This document shows, in pieces, positions 45,132-56,639 of a stretch of 64,000 bases of DNA. The DNA is from Trichosphaerium sp. ATCC 40318. Lineage: Eukaryota; Discosea; Flabellinia; Trichosidae. The number at the start of each line of letters is the position of its first letter. Position 1 is the stretch's first letter. The notes beneath the pieces are model-generated. The model made no database searches and was not told where the DNA came from. It was given only the letters and a program-made list of their open reading frames with translations. Position numbers and translations under genes: made by a program. Location of the stretch: NCBI GenBank assembly GCA_038496445.1, contig JALMLS010000322.1, forward strand, positions 620,001-684,000. The letters are read 5' to 3'.

Positions 45132-45314
45132 TTATTTTGGTGGCCTGATGCCGGTTCGTGAATTAAATGTTACGCCCAAAGTCCAAAATATAACTGAAAC
45201 TCCTAGAATTGCAGATTTCCTAACGCGTAAACCAAGCGTCTTTTTTGTTGAGTAGACGGTAAAAAACACAAGATTGAAACTAGTACGACACGCCAAGGCG
45301 ATTAATGGCGTCAA
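45132..45314 (-). CDS. Possible 3' exon of a multi-pass membrane protein
   Basis: The frame reads TPLIALACRTSFNLVFFTVY, then STKKTLGLRVRKSAILGVSV and a terminal FWTLGVTFNSRTGIRPPK. Two hydrophobic segments around basic loops and a sharp stop look like a real C-terminus. Upstream exons between 45320 and 45760 could not be joined in phase, and no family is recognised. Confidence 0.35.
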   Translation of the reverse strand: MTPLIALACRTSFNLVFFTVYSTKKTLGLRVRKSAILGVSVIFWTLGVTFNSRTGIRPPK

Positions 45315-45784
45315 AAGTATTACTTGTGCAATTCTTTTTATTTTTTCCGTTTAGAGTGACTATAGTTACAAGCGTTGTCCACCACGCGTTTTTTAAAACG
45401 CAAGGACGTGTTGCCACTATATGTGGCGTGATTCTTAACAAAATATTCTTGCTCCTTTCTTTCTTCTGTAATGTATGTGTAATGCACATACAATTGTTGG
45501 AATAGTTACCTAAACGCGTAAGAAAGATGAAATACAGTAACAATCAAAACAAAGCGAAAAATCTCATAGAGAATTCATCTTTTTTTGTTGTTGTTGTTTG
45601 ATGATGACATACTACTATAACCCCACATATAATACCTATCACCCATATAGGAAAGGGGCATTTCTCTAGATAATGTGGTGAGATAAAAAGTGGACAAAAA
45701 GCACAAAATCTCGTGTAACAATTCTGCTTATCGTGTTTTATATCGCTAACAGCCAAACACTATTGTTGACGCGTGCCTAGGATA

Positions 45785-46631
45785 CTACGTACTGTTAATG
45801 ACCAGATCAAACTCGTTTCCAGAGGATGAAGAAGTGAGCTGGAAGCTCGAAGATGTGTAACTGCACTTGTCATCTACATCTTCTATCACTCCTGCCAGAA
45901 CTGTTTCTTTGGGCGGCTAGAAAGATACGTCAAACAAAGGAAGTACTGAGTGCTACAGCGTAACACAAAGGAACAAACGCGTTGCGATTACTTTAAAAAA
46001 AATTGCAGCTTTAGATAACGTACCGTTCCTGCATCGATAACTTTAGCAAACGCGAACTGAACGCGATCGTTACCGTCATACTTATCAGTTACAACAACAA
46101 AAATCTGACGAGATGGCACAGTTTCGTCAAAAAACAGTAGCCTCCCGTTAATTATAAGGCGTTGGTTCGTCTGTGATTTTTAAGCTTTGCAGGTAGAACA
46201 AAGAAAAAACGTACGCGTAATTTTATTGCATCACTGAGAAGTACTGTGTCAGAGCCGAAAACAACGTCTCCAGGCAATCCAGAAATGTCCAGTACAGGAA
46301 GTAGAACCACTGCGCCTGAAATAAATCGCTTACATTAGTCTTTCAAGTATCATAGCGCGTATAAAAAGCGCTACTAGGAGGCCTACCATTGAATTGGTAC
46401 TGAAGCCTGCCAAATGACTCAGTGCAGTTGTATTCTTCAGGCCTTGCATCAGGAAACGGTACTACACAATTATTGGTGCTGTTTGTCTCTAGAAATAAAA
46501 ATTAAATCCAAAAGCGCATTGCGTTGCTTGTTATAAGCGTTGATAATGATATATACGGATATCGGAGACGTACGAGCGTAACACAGTGTGATACATACAG
46601 AAAGCAGTAATAACGCACAAATGTACGGCAT
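45785..46631 (-). CDS. Secreted protein of unknown function
   Basis: Five or so exons with GTACG-type donors. The signal peptide is MPYICALLLLSVCITLCYA. Then follow TNSTNNCVVPFPDARPEEYN, GRLQYQFN, GAVVLLPVLDISGLPGDVVF, TNQRLIINGRLLFFDETVP, a VVVTDKYDGNDRVQFAFAKV unit and a C-terminus PPKETVLAGVIEDVDDKCSY ending EFDLVINST. The beta-rich pattern, with repeated D/N-rich turns, is like extracellular Ig or cadherin-like folds. No family is firm, and the copy appears complete. Confidence 0.6.
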
Positions 46632-47231
46632 GTTCGTTGTGTGAATGCAGTAAAGCACAGTAACAAGTCCAAAGTCGGGTTATTTTTGAATATTTGGTAA
46701 GTCGCAGTTGCCTATATTACCAAACTAAGAATTACACACCCATAAAGAACAATATCCCACACTGTGATAGCACAAGGCAACTATGAAGTTCTTTAATTTA
46801 GCTGAAATCTTAACATACAGTTTCAAACGTACTTCTCTAATCTCCACGACATACGATGACGCGAGAACACGTGTTGAGTATTAGTAACGAAAAACAAAAA
46901 ATAGCCACAAATTTGATCAAACATCGATACTGGTGGTTAAAATGAGCCAGGAGATAAAGCAAGAAAATAATCAAAGTGTTAGAGGTGACGCCATGCTTAT
47001 TTAGTGTATTCTTCCGAAAATACGTATTATAGTGCACAAACCTGATTACCGGTGACTCCCTAACGCGACCACAGCAATCTCGTTGTAAAAACGGAACGAG
47101 GTTTACCTGTGATCATTTCGGTGATGTACTACTAGCCGACGTAATCAGTCACATATACAATTGACTTTTTTGAACGAAAAAAATACAAGCGAGGCAGCAC
47201 AACACCATAAACAAATTTTTTCTAAAATACA
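46632..47231. other. Intergenic; no gene recognised
   Basis: Upstream flanks of two divergent genes. No supported frame. CACGTG at 46870. Confidence 0.4.
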
Positions 47232-48724
47232 ATGCCTAAGTGTCCAAAGTGTAAGCATAAGAACCCAGATAACTACAACTACTGCTCTCAATGTGGCGCC
47301 AAGAATGAGACTACAAGGAGCTCCTGTACTTACCACTTTGTTGTAATGGGTAGCGGTGGTGTAGGTAAATCAGCTATAACTATACGTACGTCCGCGGAGC
47401 ATCTTACAAGAACAAAAAAAAACAAAGAAAGAAAAAAAAACGTGCTTACTGGCTCTTCTTGAAAACAAAAAATTTAAACAAACGAACGTGTTGTTAGCTA
47501 ATATTTAACTACTAGAATTTGTAAACAAGCAATTTGAACCAAAGGTACGTTTTAAAATAAATTTTTTTGAGTTTTAATTTCGTTGTTTGTTAATCCGTCT
47601 CTAACTCCTTTTTTCTTTAGTACGATCCAACGATAGGTATGATTATAGAATAAAAATCCTAAATTTTAAAAATACCCTCCTCTTACACTGTGGATAGAGG
47701 ATCGTTACCAAAAGGTTATAAACTATAAAACAGTACCATGTGTTCTCGAAATATTGGATACAGCCGGACAGGTATGCCGCTAGAATCCTGTTTTCTTCTT
47801 TTCTTGAACTTTTTTTTTTTTGGCGTCTTAGTAGTACTGGTTGTAATCGCATCTTAACCAATGCGTAGGAAACGTTTAGTGCTATGCGAGAGTTATACAT
47901 GAAGAACGGAGAGGTACGGGGTCTAATCATTTTTGTCGACTTTGTAAAACAATACTCCGTTGGCAGTACGAGCGGTTCTAACGCGGTTTCTACCCTTAGG
48001 GCTTCGTACTAGTATACAGTATAACCAGCTTGAGAAGTTTTGAGGATCTAGATGTCATCAGACAAGGCATTATACGCCATAAGAATAAGTCTAACGTGAG
48101 TAGTGCCTACTTTTTTGATTTTAAGTTTTGTTTTTGTGTTTTTTTTGCTGTCTCGTTCTGACGTCGTTAACGCCTGTTAATAAAGGTACCTATGGTTCTG
48201 GTCGGTAATAAGAGCGATTTAGAGCGAAAACGTGAGGTCGACATGAACAGAGGTTCGTTCAAGTTTTTTTTGATTCCCTTTCTTTTAAGGTCATCTGGGA
48301 TGCCTTTATGCGTTTTTTGTAGTTTTTTTTCAAAAACGAGCCGAGGTTACTCGATTAAATTCTTAAGTTCACACGTGAAATTTACACTATTAGTATCGCT
48401 ATATTGTATAATCTAAACGTTATATACATTATATACATACTAAAATAATTATTTAAACGTGTTATGATGAACGTGATGAACGGTTTTATTTTCGGTTTAT
48501 TTTTACCCTTTTTTATGAATATTTCTTCTGACTTTTTTTTTTTATCAGGCAAGGACCTTGCAAAGTCATACGGATGTCCTTTCGTAGAAACATCAGCAAA
48601 GAGGAACCAAAATATTGATAAACTCTTTTTCTCCCTCATAGATCAAATATGGGAAGGCGCAGGTGGTCCTCCTTTCTCTAACAAGAAAGGAAAAGGTAGG
48701 AAGAAAGATTGCCAAATTCTTTAA
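47232..48724 (+). CDS. Ras-like GTPase with N-terminal zinc ribbon and CaaX end
   Basis: Eight exons: 47232-47385, 47516-47544, 47621-47636, 47698-47771, 47869-47913, 48000-48095, 48186-48252 and 48549-48724, exactly 218 codons plus stop. Residues 4-25 form a zinc ribbon, CPKC-x10-NYCSQC. The Ras domain then starts with FVVMGSGGVGKSAITIQF (G1). The effector region is PKYDPTIEDRYQK, G3 is DTAGQETFSAMRELYM, G4 is NKSD and G5 is ETSAK. The tail is polybasic, GKGRKKDCQIL, with CQIL predicting geranylgeranylation and plasma-membrane targeting. All catalytic motifs are intact and Rap/Ras-like. An N-terminal zinc ribbon on a Ras protein is unusual and may recruit a partner. Confidence 0.95.
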
Positions 48725-49155
48725 AAGGAGGATTTGCGCAAGTTCTTTAAACAAAATCCAACACAACCCCCCTCTTCCCTCCTACCTACCTCCACTTCAA
48801 TAAAATGCGCTGTCAACTGGATAAATGACATAAAAAAAATCTCCCAAACCAAATTGTAATATAGACTTTAAAAAAAACCCACGTGATATCAGTTGTATAC
48901 AAAATAATTCACTAGAACTTTTTGATTTCGTCTGATTTTTTTGTAAATTGAAGCAAAAAAACAAACCCTTCGATTTAAACCTTCCAGCGTTAAACAACGC
49001 CCCGGCTATTTGTGGATTTGTAAGGTTCGATAAGTGGTGTATAGCGTGTAGTACTACCTTGCTATTTGTTTTGGTGTATCTAAATGTGCACCGCTTTGCT
49101 CCTTAGTCACTTAGAAACGATTTAAAAAAGTCTTACCTCGTGCTTACTGCGGCAG
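48725..49155. other. Intergenic; no gene recognised
   Basis: Short spacer between two same-strand genes. CACGTG at 48879. No coding signal. Confidence 0.4.
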
Positions 49156-52100
49156 ATGCAGAACGCTCACGTAAGGTAGTATAAGCGTATTTAACACTAC
49201 ATTTGCTTACTATAGGGGTTTCTTAGGGTGGTATGCCGCTTCCGCCCCGTGAACGCAAGGGAACGAAAAGAAGGAGCGAAATTCAATCCTAAACTTCCGC
49301 ATGTTACTTATGAAGGTGGTAATACATTAGCGTTGCGTGTGCGTTTCTCAAAATTTAGCTAACTCTTCTTCTTTCCATTGTTAACAAAAGTGTCTAGAAT
49401 AATAGTACAACATCATCTAAGCAGCAATTACGTACATATGCGTTTGATAAAGTGTTTTGGGACACAGAAACAACTCAGGTACATGAATTATTTTATGGAA
49501 TTCAAACACAGCTTCCGGGAGTTCTCACAGTCTTAGGTTGATGTATATGAAGGCTCTGCTCGGTTTGTAGTGGAGTACGTTCTTATTTTTATTTTACAAT
49601 CAACGCTGTAGTATTTCAACGTTTTGTATTCTCCGTATACGTGCACGCACATACGGGCGATTTCGGAATTTTATTTTGGATGAGTTGAAGACAACCCTTT
49701 TTTTCTTTTGTGTGATATTGTTTTGTATCCCGTCATACCATTCAATACACTCTTGATACCCTTTTAATATTATTTAGGGATGTATTAAGAGGATACAATG
49801 GAACAATTTTCGCTTATGGTGCGATATAAACTATGTTTTTTGAGTTTCAACTAATTCTCTTTTTTATTAGGTACTGTTTTGAACTTTAATTATTTTTGAC
49901 TGCAATCACGTGTGCAGGACGCATTGGTTAACCAAAATAAAAGGACAAACTGGTGCTGGTACGTAATCAATATTTCTAATGAAAAAAAAACAACTTGAGA
50001 AAGAGAAAATCAAAACCACGTGATAATCACGTTTTTGCTCACGTGGACCTAAAAAAAAATACGTTTAGGTAAGACATGGACTATGTTCGGACCAAGTATT
50101 AAAGATGAGGATATGATGGGTATCATTCCAAGAGCGTGTTGGGATATATTTGATCACATCGCAAATGATGAGAGTGGCACTCAGTATACTATAAAGTGCT
50201 CTTTCTTAGAGATCTATAAGGTAAAACAGCTAAAAAAAGTTGGTTAGATAGATCTTTTTTTTTTGACCTTACATACTCACTACCTTGATTTATTTTATTT
50301 TTTACGAGTACCCTAGTGTTTGTATTGTATGTTCGAGTGGTTAACTATTTTATGTAGGAAGTTATACGCGATTTATTAGATCAAAAGAAACTAAACTTAA
50401 AAATACGCGATTCGCCCGAACATGGTGTTTGGGTTCAGGACTTGACTGAAGAAGTGCGTCAAATTAAAAAATAGACTATCTACATGTACTGACCAGGATA
50501 TTATCAGTTTGTGTCAACGCCTGATGATGTATTCTATTTGCTTAAAAGTGGAGAGAAAAACAGACAAACTGCGAAGACTAAAATGAACAATAGCAGTTCA
50601 AGAAGTCACAGGTAATCTAGTTGGTAATAACTGGTTTCTGTTTACTGTTTTTTAGTTTATTTATTATTACAATAACCCAAAAAACTTCTGATGGTACTAC
50701 AACTACCGGAAGGCTTAATCTAGCTGATTTGGCTGGTTCTGAGAAAGTCAATAAAACCGGAGCTGAAGGCGAAACACTTGAAGAGGTGTTTTTTTTTTTT
50801 TTTTGTCGCTGCAAAGATGAAGGCGAAATCTTCTTACATTGTTTTGTTTAGGCAAAGAAAATTAATCAATCTCTTGCTGCTTTAGGTAATTGTATAAATG
50901 CCTTATCTAGTGCTTCTGTACGTTTAAAGAAGAATTTTCTATTCGCTTGTTCTGTGAGCTATAAACAAAACCCACGTGACTTTTAAAACAATTTTTAGTT
51001 TTTAACCGCTTACTTCCTTAACTAATCCCATTGTTATTTAGAAAAAAGGAAACGCCAAAGATCATGTACCATATCGAGAATCAAAACTTACTCATGTCCT
51101 GAAGGTAGCACACGGTTTTTTTGCTCACCCTCTTTTTTTTTTTTGAAAGATAAACAATTTAAAGTATACTCACTCTTGGTGATAGGAGTCACTTGGCGGT
51201 AACAGTAAAACAACTCGTATCTTTCCCGTGTGTTAGTTTAGTTAACTTCATTTTCATCACGTTTTTAAAGAGAACTTGGTCTTATGAGCTCTCATTGACA
51301 TAAGACTTTGTTTGATATTTTTTACGTTTATTTTGTTGCCCTTAACAATCTTGGTATTGATTAACTGCTCTAAACATCAATGGAATATGGAAGAAACAAT
51401 CAGTACATTAAACTTTGGTAAACGTGCGAAGTTTGTAAAGAATCAAGTGAGAGTAAACATGGAAAGAAGTGTAAAAGAACTCAATGCAATCATAAACAAA
51501 TTGACAAGAGTAAGTTCATATAAAAGAGTTGGTAGTACGCCTTTCTTACAACTTTTATTAAGGACTACAGAGCTTTAAAGAGATACGCAAACCGCCTCGA
51601 AAGAGACCTGTTGGCATTGAACCCAGGATATGACGTTGCCAAGGCAAAGAAAGAGGTAACAGACGACCATAAGGATTGAATTTACTTACCTGTCTTTCAG
51701 ACACAAGGTGTTGCTAGACGTCCGAAAGGACACGCTAGAGCTGCTAGCTTGGTAAGAATAAGATAGTATTGGTGTTGATACTAAGAGCGAACTAGGGTGG
51801 TAACAGAACGCCTAAGAAGCAAATGATCCCAAAGAGAAATGCTCACACGCCAAACCCTAAATCATCTCAACCTCCAAAGCAAACAAATGTACGCCCTCAA
51901 TAGAACTTTATCTTCCTTTCAGCAACCCTTTTAAGCTTTAATTTTAGGGAGGTGCAAAGAAGAAGGCTATGAAACGGAGAGCTTCAGTCAGTAATACCGC
52001 TCCAGCCAAACATTCTGAAACGAATGGCAATGGTGTACCTGATGAGGACTATAATCCAATGGAACTAGCTGAGACTAAACTGGCTCTTGAGAAGCTTACT

Positions 52101-55100
52101 GAATCAACAAGAAACGAGATAACTGATTTAACCAACAAACTGACAAAGGTACGTTGTAACTCACAATCTTTGATTTTTTCCATTGTTAGTTGTTGTTTCG
52201 TTTTGTATTTCATTGAACGTGACTCTGACATACTTATGTGTTTTGTTATAGGCTACTGAGGGCGAGAAGTCAGTTAGAGATACCTTGAAGAAGATTAAAC
52301 CTGATTACATACGAGTAAAAGAAGAAGCTCAACGACTTGTTGAAGAGTTAGCTGAGCAACTTCAAGTTAAAGAAAGTCTTGAGAGTAAGATGGATTATGA
52401 AGTAAGCCAGCGTAAAAGAGAGGTAAGAAAGATAACTAAGAATTGAAGGAAACTCGATTGTAATAACTCTGAAATAGGTGTTACAGTTCAAAGGAGAGGT
52501 TGAGAAGCTCTCTGTTGCGAATAAGAAGCTTGAAAAGCAGATATCCGATATGCAAGAACATAAAAAGGAGATTCAAGAAAAAGAGGCTGAGAGGCAACTT
52601 GAACAATCAAAGATTCAAGGAACGACAAAAGAACTTGAAGCAGAACTTGTCCGCGCAAAGGGGCAGTTGGTTCTCAAAGAGGAACTCGGTACGTCATTAG
52701 AAAAACACGTGATTTTTTGGATTTACTTTGGTTTTTGATATGAGTTGTTTATGTTGTCTTTCGTACTAATCCTGTGAAAAGAATCAAAGTTGCTTGGTCT
52801 TAAATCTGAGTTGGAGAAACAATTGGGACTTGCAGATGAAGATCTAAAGGCTGCAACATCTCAGAACGAGTCTTTGAATGATAAGTTAGCAGAGCTCGAA
52901 AAACAAGTCAGAGGACATGTTTTTGACATGAAACTACTTGTACGTACATACATACCAGACAGTTTATTCTCTTTATTGCGTTTATCTCGTTTTCGGTTGA
53001 TTACTAACAGAAGTTATTGATTTAGCAACAAGAGAAGGAAAATTTCGAGAATGAAGCGAATAACTTGAAAGAAAAACTCACTCATATGGAGAGTCTTTTG
53101 CAGTCTGAAACAGAAGAATCAGAAAGATCTGGATTACTTCAAGAAGAGCTTACTAGTAGAGAAGAAGAGTTATCAACTCTAAAACACCAAGTGAATGACC
53201 TCAAGACAGAAGTATGCATAGTTTTCTTTTATTTTCTTTTGTGAGTTGTCACTCGTACACTCCTATGTGTTTAGTCTGTAAATCATCATTTATTTACTCC
53301 AAGAGTACCTTGTGCTTTTTACTTATGACGTGTGGTAGCAACTAAAACTTCAAAACCAACTTGAAGAGAACGAAGCTGAAAAGCAAGTCATCTTAGAGCG
53401 AATAGAAAGAGAACGCGAAAAAGAGTCTGGCGAAGCTGAAGAAGCTAAGAAAAAGTTTGAAACAGCGTTGGAAGAAGCACGTGTAAGTAATAAGAACCAG
53501 AGTATTATTGTTCTCTGTGATTAAGAGCTCTAGGCTGAGCTTGACGAACTGGGTGATGAAAAAGAGCAAATTGTCTTGGAACTTGAGCATGTTGAAGAGC
53601 AATTTATTGAGGAGCAGTTAAAATTAGAAGAAGCAAATAAACGCATTGCAGGTAAGTCTAGAAACCGCCAAATGGCTTGGTTTGTTGTAAACGGAAGGAA
53701 AGCAAACAGTTGAACTGATTTTGAACTTAGAGCTTGAGTCTAAGTTCAGCGATTCTGCAGAGAAGGAAGAAGAATGGTCAGAGAAGCTTGAAGAAGTTAC
53801 CACAGCTCATGAACAAGATAAGGAACTTCTTGCTTCGTCCCAAGCTAGGTAATGAAAAACTTCTACTTTTAATCTTTTCCCACTTCTTTCTCGATAAAAT
53901 ATCACGTGCTAAATACTTTGTAATAGGATAAAAGATTTAGAAAAAAACGTTGATGACTTACATAACAATAACGAAGACTTGAAAAACAAACTTAACGGTG
54001 CTGTTGAGGCATTCGTCAACATGCAAACAAAGTACAAAAAACAACTTTTTAAAAAAAACCACTAAACAACTTTGTTTAGGATGACTGAAGAAATGATGAA
54101 TCTTGAGATTCAGCTAAGGAAACGTATGAGATTCTCTAAGTATTGTGTTATCTAAATTATTATTTGTAGAGAGGCAAGGTAACAATAGAAGAGGTAGAGT
54201 AAGAGGAAGACGAGGAACAAGCAATATTGTCAAACCAATAGCTGGTGGCAGTGCAGGAGCTAGAGTACGCTTGATGGTTGTTTGATTTTGTTTAATGATC
54301 TTTCTAGAGAGGAGCTAATAGATCGAGAAGAAGGTCTGTTGCTAAGAGACGTGAAGCTAGGAAAGAAGAAAAGGAAGAAGATGACGATGGATTCTGGTCA
54401 TTCTTTAAGTTTAAGGTATGTTGTTAAATACTCGCTTAAACTATCTTCACGCTCTAACGTTTTGCCAAACAGTCAACAACAGAAGAAGCTCCAAAAGCAC
54501 AGGTACCCAAATTTTAGTATGCAAGGTAATCTAAACTATTTTGTTGAAGATGTTTCCTTCACACGATGAGCTTTCAAAAGATAATACAAAGGAAGGTGCT
54601 TTGTCCCAACAACAAGGCGTCTTTAGGTAAGAAATCAAGTTTTTATACCATTACTTCTCTTTTGCAAGTCTTAAACTACATCACGCCTTTTGTTCTACAA
54701 ACGATGCACGTGTTACAACTTGGTTCTCGAAACTCGAGTTTGCCTATTTTTTTTCTTAGTTTTTTCTTACTACGAAGAGACTTCAAGCTTTCACTGTTTT
54801 ATTTTGTTCTTACTTTTTATGTTTTAGCAAACAATGGAAAGACAAGTGGTTTGTCTTGAAAGGCCAATCACTTTATTATTTTAACTCAAAGACGGTACGC
54901 ACTACTGACGGGAGAAAACCTAAAAAATTTGTACGTTTTGGTCTTTTTTCTTCTTTTTGGCCTTTTTTTTTGGTTTGCTGGCTTTGAACAAACACATCAC
55001 CGTCCTCATGTGCATATGAGATATTGGTGTACATGGGTAGAGATGATGAAAACTAGGGGTCGTCTTTCAAGTGAACAAGAGTTGACATTTTCTTTTTTTT

Positions 55101-55398
55101 AGTCCGATGTTGCAGATGGAGCTATAAAAGTTTCAGCTTGTAGTATTGCTGTTAAGCAACATGAGGATCCTGAAGCTGTCCGTAAACATAAATGGGTATT
55201 TACACTTATGCATGATACTCGTAAACCTACAGTTCTTTGTGCAAATAGCCTTGAGGAGATGGGTGCTTGGATTTCAGTAAGTTTTACAAAACATTGTTTA
55301 GCTTTTCCTCGAAATTAATTTGTTGGTAGGCAATTGGTGAATCAGCACAATTGATGACACAATCAACAGAGTCTGAAGATTCTAAAGCCGAAGAATGA
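49156..55398 (+). CDS. Kinesin with long coiled coil and C-terminal PH domain
   Basis: A gene of about 25 exons over 6.2 kb. It starts MQNAHV|RVVCRFRPVNARE, and the motor follows: YAFDKVFWDTETTQ, NGTIFAYGQTGAGKTWTMFG (P-loop), NNSSSRSHS (switch I), NLADLAGSEKVNKTGAEGET (switch II), INQSLAALGNCINALSS, VPYRESKLTHVLK, SLGGNSKTT and NMEETISTLNFGKRAKFVKN (neck linker). The Kinesin-1-like neck and a very long Glu/Lys coiled coil (52000-54100) come next, then a basic RGRRGTSN patch, and a C-terminal PH domain (DNTKEGALSQQQGVF, KQWKDKWFVLKGQSLYYFNS, ANSLEEMGAWIS). The C-terminus is acidic (TESEDSKAEE). Plus-end transport of membrane cargo through phosphoinositide binding is the natural reading. Confidence 0.93.
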
Positions 55399-55968
55399 AA
55401 AAACTATATTCGTTTTCTGAAGCACAATGTAAAGAAATTAAAAACAAATCCAGAAAAAAAAACAAACGAGCTGAAAGTTATTTGTGAGAACCAAAATCTT
55501 TAATGCAAGTTTCTGTCTCATAAAGGGCGCCTAGTGATTACCACTTTCGGCATACTCTCCACGCCAGAAAAATAGCGAAACCAACAAATATGCTGGCAAA
55601 CCTCAAACTGTTCATGCGTCGGTAGCCATAGAATTTACTTGATACCTTCTGCATAGAATAACGGAAATAAAGGGTACTGAAAAAGATGTTTTAACGAAAC
55701 GTTTTTTTCCTCTTCCGGCTGTAAATAGCGTAAATCTTGGTAATTTAAGAGTGTAAAGCTTCTACTAGGACCTTTCTTGCGTAGGGTGACTGATTGTAGA
55801 GTTAGAGGTTTTTTGGTTAAACAATAACCAAATGGCTTTCATATATCGAACAACATCCTCTGGTACTGTTACATGAAACGTTTCTAACGTTTGTTTAAAC
55901 TTGGAAAATAACACACAAAACAATCACGTGGACTTCTTCCAAGTTTGTTAACGGAATTTTCATCCACT
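55399..55968. other. Intergenic; no gene recognised
   Basis: 3' flank of the kinesin gene. No open frame of interest. CACGTG at 55925. Confidence 0.4.
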
Positions 55969-56350
55969 ATGGTCATGGAAGCTTTACGAAGAACAGTAGC
56001 TCTTATATTGAGAATGGTAAAGATAATAGATCAAGATTTTTTTTTTACGTTTAAATCCCTATTCATATCTCAATTTAATATTAGATATCGTTTACATCTG
56101 CAGCACCAGTGATAACAATATTTCTGACAATGATATTAAAGTTGAACATAAACTTCTTCTTCTTAGTGCATAACGCCAGTATTGGTAAAAGTACTGAATC
56201 GCCTAATAACTGGGCACATTATCGTGGTACAACAAACAGAAAACTCAAGCCAACAGTTTTTTTTTCCCTCGGACCCATCGAATTGAGCGAACGCCGGGTT
56301 CTTGTGCGCCTGAGCGATTCCTTTGTCTGGTGCCCGAAACGCTTGCTTGT
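55969..56350 (+). CDS. Possible short membrane-protein gene or 5' exons of the lipase gene
   Basis: ATGs at 55969 and 55975 open MVMEALRRTVALILRM, followed in phase by a spliced exon (FTSAAPVITIFLTMILKLNI). This frame then runs on as SIGKSTESPNNWAHYRGTTN and KPTVFFSLGPIELSERRVLV to a stop at 56360. It may be a small hydrophobic protein or belong to the lipase gene that starts at about 56640. Splice support is weak and no family is recognised. Confidence 0.3.
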
Positions 56351-56467
56351 TTGTCTGTAATTTATTCGAACTTTTTCCTAAGCCTATCCATTTGGACTTT
56401 AAAAACTGTTTTGTTATCTCCTCTAAAAGGAGGACTTGGGCGGTTTATAAAAATATCAAAGTTTATA

Positions 56468-56506
56468 AACACTCGCTGTCGTAGTGAGGTGGAACCTTAT
56501 ACGACA
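56468..56506 (+). repeat. Short dispersed repeat, copy 2
   Basis: Matches 38274-38312 (core CTCGCTGTC..AGTGAGGTGG). It lies in non-coding sequence between the short membrane ORF and the lipase gene. Confidence 0.5.
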
Positions 56507-56639
56507 ATATCGAACTTTAAAACACTAAATCAGAAACTTGATCGTCGAAACAGTTTGTGATCAAAATCGAAAAGTAGAACCACTACAAAACAATACTAAA
56601 AATATCAAATTGACTATTCCTTATCTATTTTTTTTAGAC

